Positions 1-11,639 of a stretch of DNA of 64,000 nucleotides are shown piece by piece. Position 1 is the stretch's first letter. Each line of letters starts with the position of its first letter. The DNA lies in the NCBI RefSeq assembly GCF_027887165.1, contig NC_077232.1:50266353-50330352 (forward strand), read 5' to 3'. The notes beneath the pieces are model-generated. The model made no database searches. It was given only the letters and a program-made list of their open reading frames with translations, and was not told the DNA's origin. Source of the DNA: Monodelphis domestica (taxonomy: Eukaryota; Chordata; Mammalia; Didelphimorphia; Didelphidae). The position numbers were made by a program, and so were the translations under genes.

Positions 1-330
1 GGAGAGTCCAGCAGTCAGAAAATATCAGGGAAGAGAACATCCAGGGGGGAGTGGGTGGTCATCATTGCCTAGTGCCATAGAAAACATCAGGGGAGATGAG
101 GACTGAGAAGAGGTCAGTGGGTTTTGAAATAAAGTGCATTAGTGACCTTAGAGGGTTTAGGTTCAGTAGAGTCATAGGGAAGGAAATTAAATTATTTAAG
201 TTGATGAATGAACAGGCAAGGAAGTATAGAAAGCAAGCATAGACTATACATGATGGAAATTTAGCAATCAGGAGAAAATAATGACTGAATGGGGGTACAA
301 GGGTACAAAGGGTGGTTTATTTTTAGGATT
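1..330 (-). mobile_element. L2 LINE fragment, antisense
   Basis: The run of phrases (gaggactgagaagaggtcag, gtgaccttagagggtttagg, then a purine-rich stretch) matches the antisense of the L2 3' ORF region as commonly seen in mammals. It is diverged, so the copy is old. Recognised by pattern only. Confidence 0.55.
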
Positions 331-770
331 TTCTCTGAATAATTAATAGGCTGATACATAATACAAGGCTGGATATTTTAAAATGACTACCATGTATTCA
401 CTTAAAGGATGCTATAATGGTCACAAAAACTTTAAGATTCACAATTCAAATCAGCTAATTGTACGAGGTACCATTCTCAGAGACTGTTTTAGATTAAATT
501 TAGATTAGGTTAATCTAGATTAACCTAAAAATTAGATTAGGTTAAAGTTAAGGGACATCTTAAGCATCATCTAGGTAAGGAATTCTTCATCTGAGGTCCA
601 CTGACTACCAAAGGGTTCACGGATACATTTTAAGGGGTAGGTAATCTTTTATGGGAAAAATTACATCTTTATTTCAATAAAAATGGACTTTTTTGTTCAT
701 CTCTTTTATACATTTAAAATCATTACTCTGAGAAAGGGTCAATTCACCAGAAAGTTAGCATGGTCCATGA
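331..770. other. Unassigned AT-rich sequence
   Basis: No gene or repeat recognised apart from the small palindrome at 505-528. Confidence 0.5.
505..528. repeat. 24-bp perfect palindrome with flanking direct repeats
   Basis: The segment is its own reverse complement, centred on TCTAGA. The flanking words TAGATTAGGTTAA (501-513) and TTAGATTAGGTTAA (532-545) repeat the left arm. Confidence 0.9.
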
Positions 771-774
771 CACA

Positions 775-935
775 TCTGTGGCAAGGAACTTTTGATCATC
801 AACTCCCTCACTTTACAGATGAGGAAACTGAGTCCCAAGAAGTGACATAACTTGATTAAGGTATTAAAGTTATTCTGTGAATCAGTTTTGAGCTGGGACT
901 TGAATCCAGGTCAGTGCTATAACCATTATTCTCTC
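775..935 (-). mobile_element. MIR/CORE-SINE fragment, antisense
   Basis: Contains the antisense MIR hallmark (tttacagatgaggaaactga) followed by a degenerate 'gggacttgaatccaggtcag' segment. Confidence 0.7.
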
Positions 936-1100
936 TCTCACCATTAAATGCCTAGATTGAGTCTTTTCTATATGTGGCATTTTCTGAACATTATAATAAT
1001 AAAATTCCATATATGTAAATATAAATGTAATTGTATCTATACATATATTTCCACTTCTTTGGATCTTGTCCTATTAGGTAGAAAGTAAAAGTTAACTTCT

Positions 1101-1340
1101 GGGTAGCTAGGAGATACAGTGGATAGAACACTGGGAGGGGAGTCAGGAAGACTTGAGTTCAAATCTGTTTTCATACACTGGGCAAAGCACTTAACCTTGC
1201 TTGCTACAGTTTCCTCATCTGTAAAATGTGATGGAAAAAGAAATGGCAAACCACTCCAGTACCTTTGCCAAGAAAATCCTGAAATGGAGAAGTGAAGAGT
1301 CAGACATGACTGAAAAATGACTGAACAGCAAAAATAAATT
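1101..1340 (+). mobile_element. MAR1-type SINE, near full length
   Basis: Starts with the gggtagctaggagatacagt head, has the B-box-like gagttcaaatctg, the cctcatctgtaaaatg core, the aatggcaaaccactccagta segment, and ends with the gactgaaaaatgactgaac tail. This order is characteristic of the marsupial MAR1 SINE. Confidence 0.85.
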
Positions 1341-1414
1341 TATTAAGGGTACAACTGCTAATGCGAATGAAAAATCCATGTTTAGGTTTCTTTCTTTTTT
1401 TTTTTCCATAAACC

Positions 1415-2021
1415 CTTACCATGGCAAAGAATAGGAAATTGAGGGAATATTCATCAAATGGGGAATGGTTGAACAAACTGTGACAATGTTGGGGATGGAA
1501 TACTATTGTGTCCCAAGAAATGATGAGCAGGATAATTTCAGAAAAATTTGGAAAGATCTATATGAACTGATGCAGAGCAAAATAAACAGAAACAGGAGAA
1601 CATTGCACATAGTAACAACAATATTGTAGGATGATCAACTGTGAAAGACTTAGCTACTCCCAACAATACAACAATCCAAGACAATTCTGAAGGACGCATG
1701 ACAAAGAATACTATTCAGATCCAGAGAAAGAACTGTTGGAGTTAGATGCAGATCATAGCAAACTATTTTTCTCATTCTTTTGTTTATGTATTATTTTTGG
1801 GTTTTAATTTTATGTGAGTATTCTCTTAAGACAGTGACCATTATAGAAGTATTTTGCATGATAATACATGTATGAACCAGATCAAATTGCTTACCTTCCC
1901 TAGGAGGGGGGAGAAGAAAAGTAAGAAGAGAGACAATTTGGATTTTATAATTTTGGAAAATATGTTGAAAATTGTTATTACAGGTAATTGGGAAAATAAA
2001 ATATCTTTGAATGAGGAAAAA
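1415..2021 (+). mobile_element. Marsupial L1 LINE 3' end, sense
   Basis: Carries the L1 ORF2 C-terminal and 3' UTR phrases: aatggggaatggttgaac, aagaaatgatgagcagg, tttggaaagatctatatgaa, and the final aattgggaaaataaaatatc. It is diverged and out of frame. A 2.0-kb-distant relative of the copies at 15.6 and 59.6 kb. Confidence 0.8.
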
Positions 2022-2024
2022 AAC

Positions 2025-2219
2025 CAAACTCTTACCTACTGTCTTAGAACCAATACTAAATTTTGGTTTCCAGGCACCCTCCTAGATAAGCACTAGGCAA
2101 CTGATGTTAAGTGACTTGCCCAGGATCACACAGCTAGGAAGTTCCTGAGATTAAATTTGAACCGAGAACCTCCCATTTCCAAGGCCAACTCTCTATCCAC
2201 TGAGTCACCTAGATGCATC
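2025..2219 (-). mobile_element. tRNA-derived marsupial SINE, antisense
   Basis: Shows the antisense order of the family: ctcttacctactgtcttag, taagtgacttgcccagg, tcacacagctaggaag, atttgaacc, atccactgagtcacctag. It abuts the L1 3' end at 2,021. Confidence 0.85.
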
Positions 2220-2520
2220 TGTTTTCAGTTTTTCAAATGTAATTTTAAAACTTTCAAGTAAGGAACTGATAGTAATTGCCCAGAGAAAAAGATTGTAGAA
2301 TAGAAATCTCAGTTTTCTTAGAATACAATAAATGTCCTTGGAATTGGTTTATTCTATTGAGTAGATCAAAAATCTCTTTCCACTGTTAGCTTGTCTGAAG
2401 TATGGCTTTATTTAATAAACTGTTCCTTTACAGAAAGCTGAAAATTAAACTTTGCTCCAAGTTCATTTTCAGAATTTATACAGCTTATATCAAAGATTTT
2501 TCACTTTGGAATAGGGAGAA

Positions 2521-2650
2521 GTAGCTTGGTATTGTGGATTGTAGTCTGACCTTGGAGTCAGGAATACTTAATTTCAAGTCCTGCCTCTTACAAATACAGA
2601 CTGAGAACTTGAGCTAATAATTTAATTTACCAGTGCCCTAAGAAAACATT
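2521..2650 (+). mobile_element. MIR/MAR1-like SINE fragment
   Basis: The head gtagcttggtattgtggatt followed by ggagtcaggaatac and tcaagtcctgcc resembles the 5' half of MAR1/MIR-like SINEs. The 3' half is decayed. Confidence 0.6.
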
Positions 2651-2854
2651 TAGAACTATCTGCAGGGATGAAGGGAGTCTCCACACATGAACTTTCACAC
2701 ACTAGTGAACTGGAAGGTCAGGACCAAAGTAAAACACTTTCTTTGAGCTACTGACGGTTTAGGAAGGAAAATGAAACTCAAACTAGAAATATTATTCATT
2801 ATTAGAAATCTTGTATCACCAATGACAACTTTTCCCTCTCTATCTCACCCACCA

Positions 2855-2915
2855 TACTTTTCTGTCTCTGTCTCTCTCTTTGTCTCTCTCTCCCTCCCTC
2901 CTCTTTCTCTCATCC
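2855..2915. repeat. CT-rich low-complexity tract
   Basis: Imperfect (TCTCTG/TCTC)n run on the plus strand. Confidence 0.85.
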
Positions 2916-4160
2916 ACTATTCAAAAGAAATTACTTTGATATTCAATCCTTTGGAATTATCAAGAACAAGGACATATACTAAGCATCTCATCTCAAGATA
3001 GGTTTTTTTCTCCCTCCCTGCAGTCTCAGATTTTCCCCATTGTGGTCAGTCTATATAAGCTCAAATAAATTCAGTCTCTTAAGCCAAACATAACTGGGGA
3101 TCCTTTGCCAACCAATCATACAAAGTCGCTGTTGAAACATCCACATTTTTTTCTTTCCCATCTTCACTTGGACTGAATTATCGAGTCACAAAAACAGTTC
3201 CATGATTCCTTGTCTTCCCTCCGAATTTCATTCCCCTGAATTTCCCTTCAGAATAAGGGAAAATAATGCCAATTCTATAGCATCCCAATAATACTGCAGG
3301 TATCAAATCATGCAAAGTTTTTGGTAAACCAAGAAAATAAAGTTACCTCCTATTCTGAATATCCTCCACGGCTCCCTTTGAAAATGAGTGGAGACCAATT
3401 ACATCACACTGTCCCCAGTCTTCCTTGTAACCTTGTCCTGCCTCTGGTGGCACTCTTTCTAAGAAGCTGGTGTTTCCTGCTTCTGCCAGTGGCCCTGCTG
3501 CCCTGCCCCCAGAGGGTACATGACACAAAGCCACTTGCAAATGAAGGGGGATGGCCCAATCAGAAGGTGCAGCAAAACCCTGGAGGGATCCTGGGGTTGA
3601 ACAAAGAAATAAAAAGAAGTTAGAGACTTCCAAGTCCTAAAGTGGAGAAACTGGACAAAGCAAAAACGCAGCTACCAGAGTCTCAGATCCAAGGCTGGGA
3701 GGAAGATCCAGATTCTCCTGCCTGGGGCAGCTGAGTCCCCTCTCTGTACCAGGGTAGCAAGCAGCTTACAGTCAGTTGCATTTCTTTCCCCCCCCTCCAT
3801 CTGTCCCCAGCACCAGCTTCCTCTTTGCTAAAATCCTAAAGCTTGGAGGGTACTCTAGATCTATTTAAAAAATCAAAAGACAAACAGCCTCTTAGTTACC
3901 CTGTGACCTGAAACTCCTTTGGTCTCCCTGGATGCCCAGTTTCTGGTTCCCAGAACAACGACCTTGGGAGGTTGGGGAGAGTCAAAGACACAGTTCTGAA
4001 TAGTATCCAGCTCTCCTGGACACTGATCACTAAAGAGCTAAGCCCAGTGCCTGCTTGCCTTCTTTATCCCAAGCTCCACTCAAATGGTTGGCAGCTCCTG
4101 AGTCTGGCAAGCATAAAGACTTCCTTATCACCCAGGGTTGCTTGATGAGTTGATCAACTA
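2916..4160. other. Unassigned sequence, locally GC-richer
   Basis: No repeat family recognised. Overlapping open frames of 96-100 codons exist on both strands at 3,321-3,633, but neither resembles a known protein and there is no second supporting frame, so I do not call a gene. Confidence 0.45.
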
Positions 4161-4164
4161 CAAG

Positions 4165-4605
4165 CCTCTTTAGAAAAGAGCAAGGAGGAGAGAGAAGAGA
4201 AAAAAGAAAACCAGGAGGTGGAGAGGAGAAGGAGGAGGAGGAAGAGAAGAGGAGGAGGAGGAGGAGGAGGAGGAGGAGGAGGAGGAGGAGGGAAAAGCCC
4301 AAGAGGAGGAGACCAGAGGAAAGAGGTAAAAGGAGAAAAAAGAGACAAGAGAAAGAGGAGGAAGGTCAAGGGGAAGGATGATGAGGAGCAAGAATAATAA
4401 GGTAGAGAAAGCATTAGGAGAATGGAAAGAGGGGCAAGGAGGAGGTGGGCAGAAGACCAGGTGAGGAGATGAAAGAAGAGTAAGAAGGAAAGGAAAAAAA
4501 GAACACATGAAGAGGAGGAAGAATAAGGAGAAGAGGAAGGAAGATCAAGAAGATGGAGGAGGAAGAGCAGGATGGATAGAGAAAGGCAGAGAAGAGGAGT
4601 GAGGA
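4165..4605. repeat. Polypurine tract with pure (GGA)n core
   Basis: A long GA-rich stretch on the plus strand; the core at 4250-4291 is an unbroken GAG/GGA trinucleotide run. The complementary polypyrimidine strand gives spurious Ser/Leu/Pro open frames. Confidence 0.9.
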
Positions 4606-4607
4606 AT

Positions 4608-4815
4608 GGAATAATAATAATGATAGTTAGAATTTACTTAGCAATTAAGGTTTGCAGAGCTCTTTACAAATATTATTTCACTTAACAATCCAGGAAGTTG
4701 GTGCTTTTATCATCCTTATTTTTCAGATGAAGAAACCAAGACAAACACTGTCATAGAATTAGAAAGTATCTGAAACTGGGATTCCATTTTAGATCTTCCT
4801 GAGTCCAGATCCAGG
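4608..4815 (-). mobile_element. MIR/CORE-SINE, antisense
   Basis: Shows the antisense order gcagagctctttacaaatat, tttttcagatgaagaaacc, then tgaaactgggattcc, ending in a degraded head. The AATAAT triplet run at its left edge is the usual 3' tail. Confidence 0.75.
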
Positions 4816-5170
4816 AGGGGAACCTTAGGAGGAGGTGAGAGTTGGGAAAAGAGTAAATTGAAAAGATGTGGGTAGGGGGAGGAATATCAAGGGATAATAA
4901 GATGGAGGAAGATGATGGTGTGACCCTAGTGACTTCTCATTTCCCAGAATGGTAGGGAGGAGAAGCAGAAAGAGGGAGGAAGCCCAGGAGGAGGAATAAT
5001 GGAGTTTGTGATTCTGAGAGAAGCAAGAGAAGCAGGTTTTGGACCAGGAGGAACAGGGAGAGGAGGACAAAAGGGAAAAAAAATTGGGAGAAGGAAGTAG
5101 CCTGATTATGCCATTGGCATTTTGGGCCTAGAGGTCTTCCCACATAGGAGAGGGAGGAGAGAAAAGAAGA
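4816..5170. repeat. Second purine-rich tract
   Basis: Less regular GA-rich sequence continuing on the other side of the MIR at 4,608-4,815; it may be one old purine tract split by the SINE. Confidence 0.7.
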
Positions 5171-5607
5171 GACAGACGGACTGAGGTGAACTGGTCTCCT
5201 TAGTGTTCACACCCTCCCCTCCTCCACCAGTATCCACTCTGGGAAAATACCAATAGTCACCTCAATCTGCAACCTGTTGTTTCTTGTCTCCTTGGTTTTT
5301 CCAGCTGCTGACAAGTAGAGAATCAAGGAGAGAGCTCAGAGAGAGGCAATGTGCAGGAGAGATTGGCCAACTTTCTGCTGTGTCCTTCCTGTAAGTGGCT
5401 GCTTGCTTGTCTAAGAAGCTCTGCCCTTCAAGACCCATGTGACTCCCAGTCCTCAGAAAGATGCACCCTCTATAGGATTGACTCTTTTTTGAAACTCAGA
5501 ATGGATTGTACATGGTGGTGCCTCTGATAGGCTCTCTTCTCGCTCTCTTCTTTTCTCTCTCTTCTCCCCCACTTCCTTTTCCTCCCTCCCTTTCTTTGTT
5601 CTCTTTT

Positions 5608-5731
5608 TCCTTCCTTCCTTCCTTCCTTCCTTCCTTCCTTCCTTCCTTCCTTCCTTCCTTCCTTCCTTCCTTCCTTCCTTCCTTCCTTCCTTCCTTCCTT
5701 CCTTCCTTCCTTCCTTCCTTCCTTCCTTCCT
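5608..5731. repeat. (CCTT)n microsatellite, about 31 units
   Basis: An essentially uninterrupted tetranucleotide array on the plus strand, preceded by 60 bases of irregular CT-rich sequence. The ORF over it encodes only a repeating Leu-Pro-Ser-Phe pattern. Confidence 0.97.
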
Positions 5732-5784
5732 ATCTGATCCTAATTCCTCCCTTTGCCTTTCCCCTTCCAGAACCTGTTTTCACC

Positions 5785-6045
5785 CTTACAACAATAAATA
5801 ATAATAATAATTACCAGCATTAATATAGTACTTTATGGTTTATAATGTTATCTTATTTAATCCTCACAAAACCTTGGGAATAAAGTATTGTCATCATCCT
5901 TCTATTACAGATGAGGAAACAAGACTGAGAGCAGTTAGGAGACTTTTCAGAGTTACAAAACAAATATCTGAGTAGGATTTGAACTTACATCTTCCTACTT
6001 TAAAGTCTAGCACTCTAGCTGCTGATCTGTCCAGCTGCCTTGTCT
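5785..6045 (-). mobile_element. MIR/CORE-SINE, near full length, antisense
   Basis: AAT-rich tail first, then tagtactttatggtttataa, the attacagatgaggaaac core, aggatttgaacttacatctt, and ctagctgctgatctgtc. Confidence 0.8.
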
Positions 6046-6500
6046 CCCTGATTTCCCAGGCCATCACCTCTGCGTTTGTCTGACTTTCTTCACCTCAAAA
6101 TCTTTATCTGATAGTTAACCAGTTCAATTTCATTGTCCTTTATCCTTGGGTACTCTGTTCTCTTGTCCTATTGCTTGACTGGGAAATGATAACATTTGTG
6201 TTCTCTCTCCTTATCCCTGAACTGTGAATTTCTAGACACATCCCTTTCCAGATTGCGACTCTGAGTTGGTGGAAGCAACTTTCTTTACTTTTCCTATTAC
6301 TTTATTTTAAATGGTGTACTTACACAACTGTGCTAATTGGGTCCACTACAAAATGATGCTACCTAATCTCCATTGGGTTTTCATTTCTGTAGAACCAATA
6401 CTCTTTGCTGAATGACTTTAACCTACAAATTCTATTACTAAGTATATCTCCTTTGCTCAAACCACCCATTTTTGCTTTTTCCATTTCCTTTATTTTTATT
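6046..6500. other. Unassigned sequence
   Basis: No gene or clear repeat seen; parts are CT-rich and could be very old LINE. Confidence 0.4.
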
Positions 6501-6502
6501 TT

Positions 6503-6680
6503 TAAAAAAGCCCTTACTTTCCATCTTAAAATCAAAACTAAGTACTGGTTCCAAGGCAAAGAACAGTAAAGGCTGGTCAATGGAGATTAAGTGACTTGCC
6601 CAGGGTCATATGGCTAGGAAGTATCTGAGGTTAGATTTGAATCCAGGACCTCCAATCTGATTCACCTAGCTTCCCCTCCA
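6503..6680 (-). mobile_element. tRNA-derived marsupial SINE, antisense
   Basis: Contains agcccttactttccatctta, taagtgacttgcccagggtc, ggctaggaag and tttgaatccaggacctcc, ending in gattcacctagcttcccc. Confidence 0.85.
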
Positions 6681-6894
6681 TTCCCTTTAAACAGATATCC
6701 TTTCTTTACTGAATAAAATCAAGGTCATCTGTCAGGTGTATCACCTTTCCTTCAACTTTATACTCTAAATTACCTCAACACTTTTGCTTTTATCTCCTTT
6801 GCTCCAATCTCTGTGGAAGAGATTGCTCTTCTCCTTACAAACACTGATCCCTCTATTTGTGCTCTGAATCCCACCAATCCATTCAGATTAGCAT

Positions 6895-6995
6895 TTGATC
6901 AAAAAATTAGCATTTACTGGATGCTTTCTATGTGCTAAATATTTGCCAGTTAATGGAAGTACGAAGACAAGAATGAAACAGGTTATGCTTTCACA
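6895..6995 (-). mobile_element. L2 3'-end fragment, antisense
   Basis: tagcatttactggatgcttt followed by ctatgtgctaaatatttgcc is the reverse complement of the L2 terminal motif. Confidence 0.55.
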
Positions 6996-7383
6996 GAATA
7001 TTCTTCCTGTCTCCACTTGAATCTCACTCTTTCAATTATTCTTTCTCTGTAATTTTCAGTTTTTACTTACGGGCTGGTTTCTTCAACCAATAACTATGCC
7101 TAGATCTCCATCCTTAAAATAGTTTCTCCTTAATCTCATCCACATCATATACCATATACCAATATGGGCTCAAAATGGATTTGTGTACTGAAAAATTATA
7201 TGCTTAAATATATTAGAAGAGAAGTGAATTCTTAAAATAAGGGAGAAAAATAATCAGAAAAGATAAAATTGACAATAATTAAAAAACTTTTGCATGAACA
7301 AATGAACATAACTGGCATGCAAAGAGGGGTTGCCAATTGGGAATAAAATCTTCACATTAAATATTTCTTATAAGAGTGAGTGT

Positions 7384-7565
7384 AATTAGGTGGTTCAGTG
7401 GATTGAGAGTCAAGTCTAGAGATGGGAGGTCCTGGGTTCAATTCTAGCCTCAGATATCTCTTAGTTGTTTGACCCTTACCCCACATTGCCTAGCACTTAC
7501 TGCTCTTCTGCCTTAGAGCCAATACCCAGAATTGATTCCAAGATGGAAGTTAAGGATTAAAAAAA
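7384..7565 (+). mobile_element. tRNA-derived marsupial SINE, inserted in L1
   Basis: aattaggtggttcagtggat carries the A box and cctgggttcaattctag the B box; it ends with agatggaagttaaggatt and an A-run. Confidence 0.9.
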
Positions 7566-7608
7566 TTCTGATAAGGGACTTATATGACTATATCTGTATA
7601 TGGCGGTA

Positions 7609-7735
7609 CATATATATGTATGTATGTATGTAGTACATATATAGCTAATTGGGAAAACATTGCATGAAATATCTCTAAAGTGTTGTGATTCAACATTGTA
7701 TATATATGCTTATAAACATACATACATACACACAA
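7609..7735. repeat. Short TATG/CATA microsatellites
   Basis: Two tetranucleotide runs, (TATG)n at 7,611-7,633 and (CATA)n near 7,718-7,731, inside the L1 remnant. Confidence 0.8.
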
Positions 7736-7960
7736 GCTCATATGTACAGAGAGACCTATGCAAATATATAGAACCAAAAGAAGAGATAGTCAAAGGATAT
7801 GAATAAAGCAATCTTCTAAAGAAGAATTATAATCTTACCAAACATTGTTCCAAATAATTAATATTAAATTAGAGAAATGGAAAGCAAAACAATCCTAAGG
7901 TTTTATCTCTGGCCAAATAAGACTAAATGGTAAATATTAGTACCTTTTCCACATCTAGAC

Positions 7961-8560
7961 TTTTCCCATTATAGTTTATATATTGTAGGTCAAATATAAG
8001 AAATTAAATGGGAATTTTGGGAGAGTTTTGTGGAAGCCACAGACAACACGCGAAGGCCAGCAGATGGCAAAGAAAAAGTTGAGAAACTCAGAAATGTATC
8101 AAATATATGTATAGTGTTGTGTAACATCAACAGATATTATCTTTTAATACCATAAATATATACAATTTCCTTTGTAAAGAAATTATATCTGTGTGGTATG
8201 TTCAATATCACTCTCCTCTGATTTATTTCACTTTTAATTTTCCTATTCTTTAAATTTCTTTTTCATACAGTATTTTTATTAAAAGTGACCTACATATATA
8301 GCCTATGATCCAATACTTAACCCAAATTTTACAATGTAGGATGAGAATTCCCTTCACCATACTGCATATAGTATTTTATGTTGTAATAGTTAAAAATTAA
8401 GTTATGAGACTACTAGTAGCTTTAGTAGCTTTATTACATGAAAGTAGTGATAGCAAAGAGAGGGATATGTAGGAAAGAAGTAGAGTTGCTTAGATCAATA
8501 TCTTTTCTGTTGTTTAATGGGATAGATTGAAGCTCACCACCAATAGGGGTTTCTTCAGGA
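7961..8560. other. Unassigned AT-rich sequence
   Basis: No gene or repeat recognised. Confidence 0.5.
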
Positions 8561-8561
8561 C

Positions 8562-8673
<112 letters not shown>

Positions 8674-8984
8674 CAGTGCCTTGGTCTCACCTTTATAAAT
8701 AGCTCTCCCATATCAGCACCACCTAGGGGGTCAGTGCCTGTGGGATCAATTTCCCATCTTATTGGTTTCAACTTCCTTTCTCTGAGGACCTGTCTATACC
8801 TGCACATCTCAATGGTAAAGGATCTCATATACTTCATCTGAGAGATGGAGTTTGAACTCAGCTTTTTCTGACCCTAGTTCCAGGGCACCAACAACTTTAT
8901 TGTGCTGTTTCCCAAGAACCATCTTTGTATCCTTGGCATAAGTCCAACTTGGACATAATGAATCATTTTTTTTAGATATACTGC

Positions 8985-9405
8985 TATAATATCTCTAGTA
9001 AAATGTTATTTTAAAATTATACCAATAATAATTAGTAAAAAATTTCAAATCATTCTTCATTGATTTTATTCCCTTCTGATTTGTGTAGCAAAGCCATATT
9101 TTTCTTAAAGGGTTTTTTGATAGAGTTTACTCTATTTTTGCCTATGGTAGTTATTTATGATTTGTATCATTACTTTTTTCTGAGACTGAATTTGGAATTT
9201 GTAACTCCTTTTCCACTAATTTGTGTATTTTTTGTTAAATTTCACTTTAAATCATCCATTTACTTAACTGGTACATAAATATGAATAAGATTTTATGTTA
9301 ATTCTCTTTATTTGATGTCTTATGAATGAATATGTTTTGTTCATTCTTTATTCTGGCAATTTGATTTTATTCCATATTAAAAAAATCAAATTAGCGGATG
9401 GTCTC
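8985..9405 (-). mobile_element. L1 ORF2 remnant, antisense
   Basis: T-rich sequence with ttgttaaatttcactttaaa, tcatccatttacttaac, cattctttattctggcaatt and aaaaatcaaattag, as in the antisense of the L1 ORF2 reverse transcriptase region. Heavily decayed. Confidence 0.55.
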
Positions 9406-11230
9406 TAAGATATTTTTGACTTCTCCCATGAATTAGCCTGGAGGAAAAACAGAACAAGAAAAATGTTGACTGTGTGGCAAAAGGACACATGCTTCCTTGA
9501 AAGTATGACATATTTGTGCTGTTTGTGAGGACCATTACTGGATGAAAAGGTCCCAAGTAGAGTTAGGCTACAGTTCTATGGCCACCTTAATTATAAATAA
9601 CTCCCTATTACTTATGTATACATAGATATATTAGATATATGTATGTATGTAAATATGCCTATATACATTCACACACAAAAATAGAGAGTTGCTGGTATGA
9701 ATGGGGAGAACAGGGTTTCTAGTTGTAATTCCTAGTTTTATTCTTTCCGTTTATTAAGCGCCTACTGCATGCTTAGTTACTCGGAGGTACTTAGCACTTA
9801 GTATCAAAGAAATACCCTTAATAGGTACCTGATGATTTCCAAAATGGTTTACCCATTGAATCTTATTCTATCTTGACAAATAATTTCTGTCAGATTAAAT
9901 ATCTCCCAGTTTTAAATCTTAGGATCCCATGAAATGACTTGGCAGAAATTCCTCAAGTAGGAAGAAGGACAAGCACAGCTCCAACATGGGTCTTCTGACC
10001 CCAAGTCCAAGGCTCTTTCCTTTGTTCCAAATCACCATTTAGAGAGGACCTGAACTTTGCTCTCTCCCTCTGGGAGCAAATGGGAGAGGGGAGGAGGAGG
10101 AAAGAATTGCACGTTGTTTTGAGGGTGATGGAAGAGTGTGGAAGGACTGTTGCTGGGATGATTCAGAGCTATTCTCAGGATTGGCTCATCTACTTTGTTG
10201 AAAAAAAAAAAGAAAGAGAAGTCGGTCATAGGTGTTCTGCAAAAGCCCCTAGTTCTGAAGCAAACTCATCTTTCTTTCCTTGCTCTGTGGGAGAATCTGG
10301 GAGATAGACATCTTATTTTCAGGAGGTTCCCAAGGGAACCAAGCTTACACAGTTCGCTCCTTTTAGAGAGCTTGGTCCAGTTCCACTTGGCTGACTGTCA
10401 GTTATCTGAGCCTGAGGGAGGAAGAGTTGTTTTCCAGGCAGTCTTTCCCTCTCTTCTTCAAAGTATTCTGTGTATTGGAATAAGTGAGAGAAAATGGATT
10501 TTTTTCAAAGCTTTAAATTTAGCTTACTTCATAAGCTGCCCTCAACAGAAAATGACTAAGGGTTTCAAACTGAGCAGCTAAAAATAAGGAAACAATCACC
10601 AGTTGACCCTGGGAGTCCCCCAGTGGCCAATCTAGGTAAGACCCAAATTGGGGGTGGGGTGAACCAAGAATCCCTGGACAAGGAATTCAAGCTATCAAAC
10701 AGAGCCTTTTTGTGTGAACTAACTGCCTTTCTGACTGTTAATTGTTTCTCTGACATGGTATACGTTTAGGGTAAACATTGCTTTTATAATTATTTCCTGG
10801 AATAAGAACTTTGCTTCTGTCAAGAAGAATCACTGTCTTCAAAATAGTTGTGAAAAATTTCCATATTTTGTGCTTCTCCCCAAAAAACACTGAAACTATT
10901 TTCTTTATGTCTCAATTAGTATTTTCTGGATGATAATGAGATCACTCATATTGTCATTATTTCATTCTTCTAAATTTGTTTAATGGAATCCAGATAGAAA
11001 AGATTCTGGAATGAGTCACCATCTTTATTATTCTTTTATATTTTCTTTTTGTACAGGTAAATAAAGCAACTGCTTTTTGAAGCTGAATAAAAATATTATG
11101 ATAAACATTAAACTTCTCTCGACTCCCTGAATGCATTATTTGTATTACTTTAATAAGAGACAAGATGATTGCATAACTCATCCTTTTCCCACTTGGTCTA
11201 AGTTTCTTCAACTAGGTCTCTAGGTTTTGA
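9406..11230. other. Mostly unassigned sequence
   Basis: No gene recognised. A short L2-like antisense tail occurs near 9,745-9,800 (ttaagcgcctactgcatgc). A TA-rich run lies at 9,610-9,685. Open frames of 63-128 codons at 10.0-10.8 kb have no recognisable product. Confidence 0.4.
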
Positions 11231-11639
11231 AAGCTTTTCATTCTCTGAGGTTTGGAGATGATGAGTATTTGGTATAGTAACATCTGTTAAATATTTTGGT
11301 CTTACATTTTTATGGATTAGAGCTCTATGTGAGTAGTTATGGAGAACAGTTAAAGGTACTTCAATTCCAGTACATTTTATTTGTTAAATTTTCTTTTTTT
11401 TTTACTTGCCTTTTGTTCTTTGGTATGTTTTGTCAAGATATTTTGTTTTTACATTGCCTTGATTTTCTTTGAATGCTGTCCTCTCCCATTCCCAGAGAAA
11501 CATCTCTTACAACAAAGATTAAAAAAAAGAATAGAAAAGAAATCAGGAAAATAAAAAATCTGATATTATGTAATATTTTCCACACTTGTGGACCCCTTAC
11601 CTCTATAAAGGAGTTGGGATCAACCTTGGACTTTGTAAT

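Larger units (their letters stand above)
7140..7960 (+). mobile_element. L1 ORF2 C-terminal remnant, sense, split by a SINE
   Basis: The left part (7,140-7,380) has aaaaaacttttgcatgaaca and ccaattgggaataaaatctt; the right part (7,566-7,960) has ttctgataagggacttatat and gtcaaaggatatgaataaag. These phrases follow each other in the 3' half of mammalian L1 ORF2, so the SINE at 7,384-7,565 interrupts one L1 copy. Confidence 0.7.

Noticed and set aside
3321..3633. Overlapping 100- and 96-codon frames on opposite strands
   Set aside because: Open on both strands because the stretch is GC-richer; no recognisable protein, splice context or repeat of the frame elsewhere.
5506..5823. 105-codon frame ending in a Pro-Ser-Phe-Leu pattern
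   Set aside because: Generated by the (CCTT)n array and flanking CT-rich DNA.
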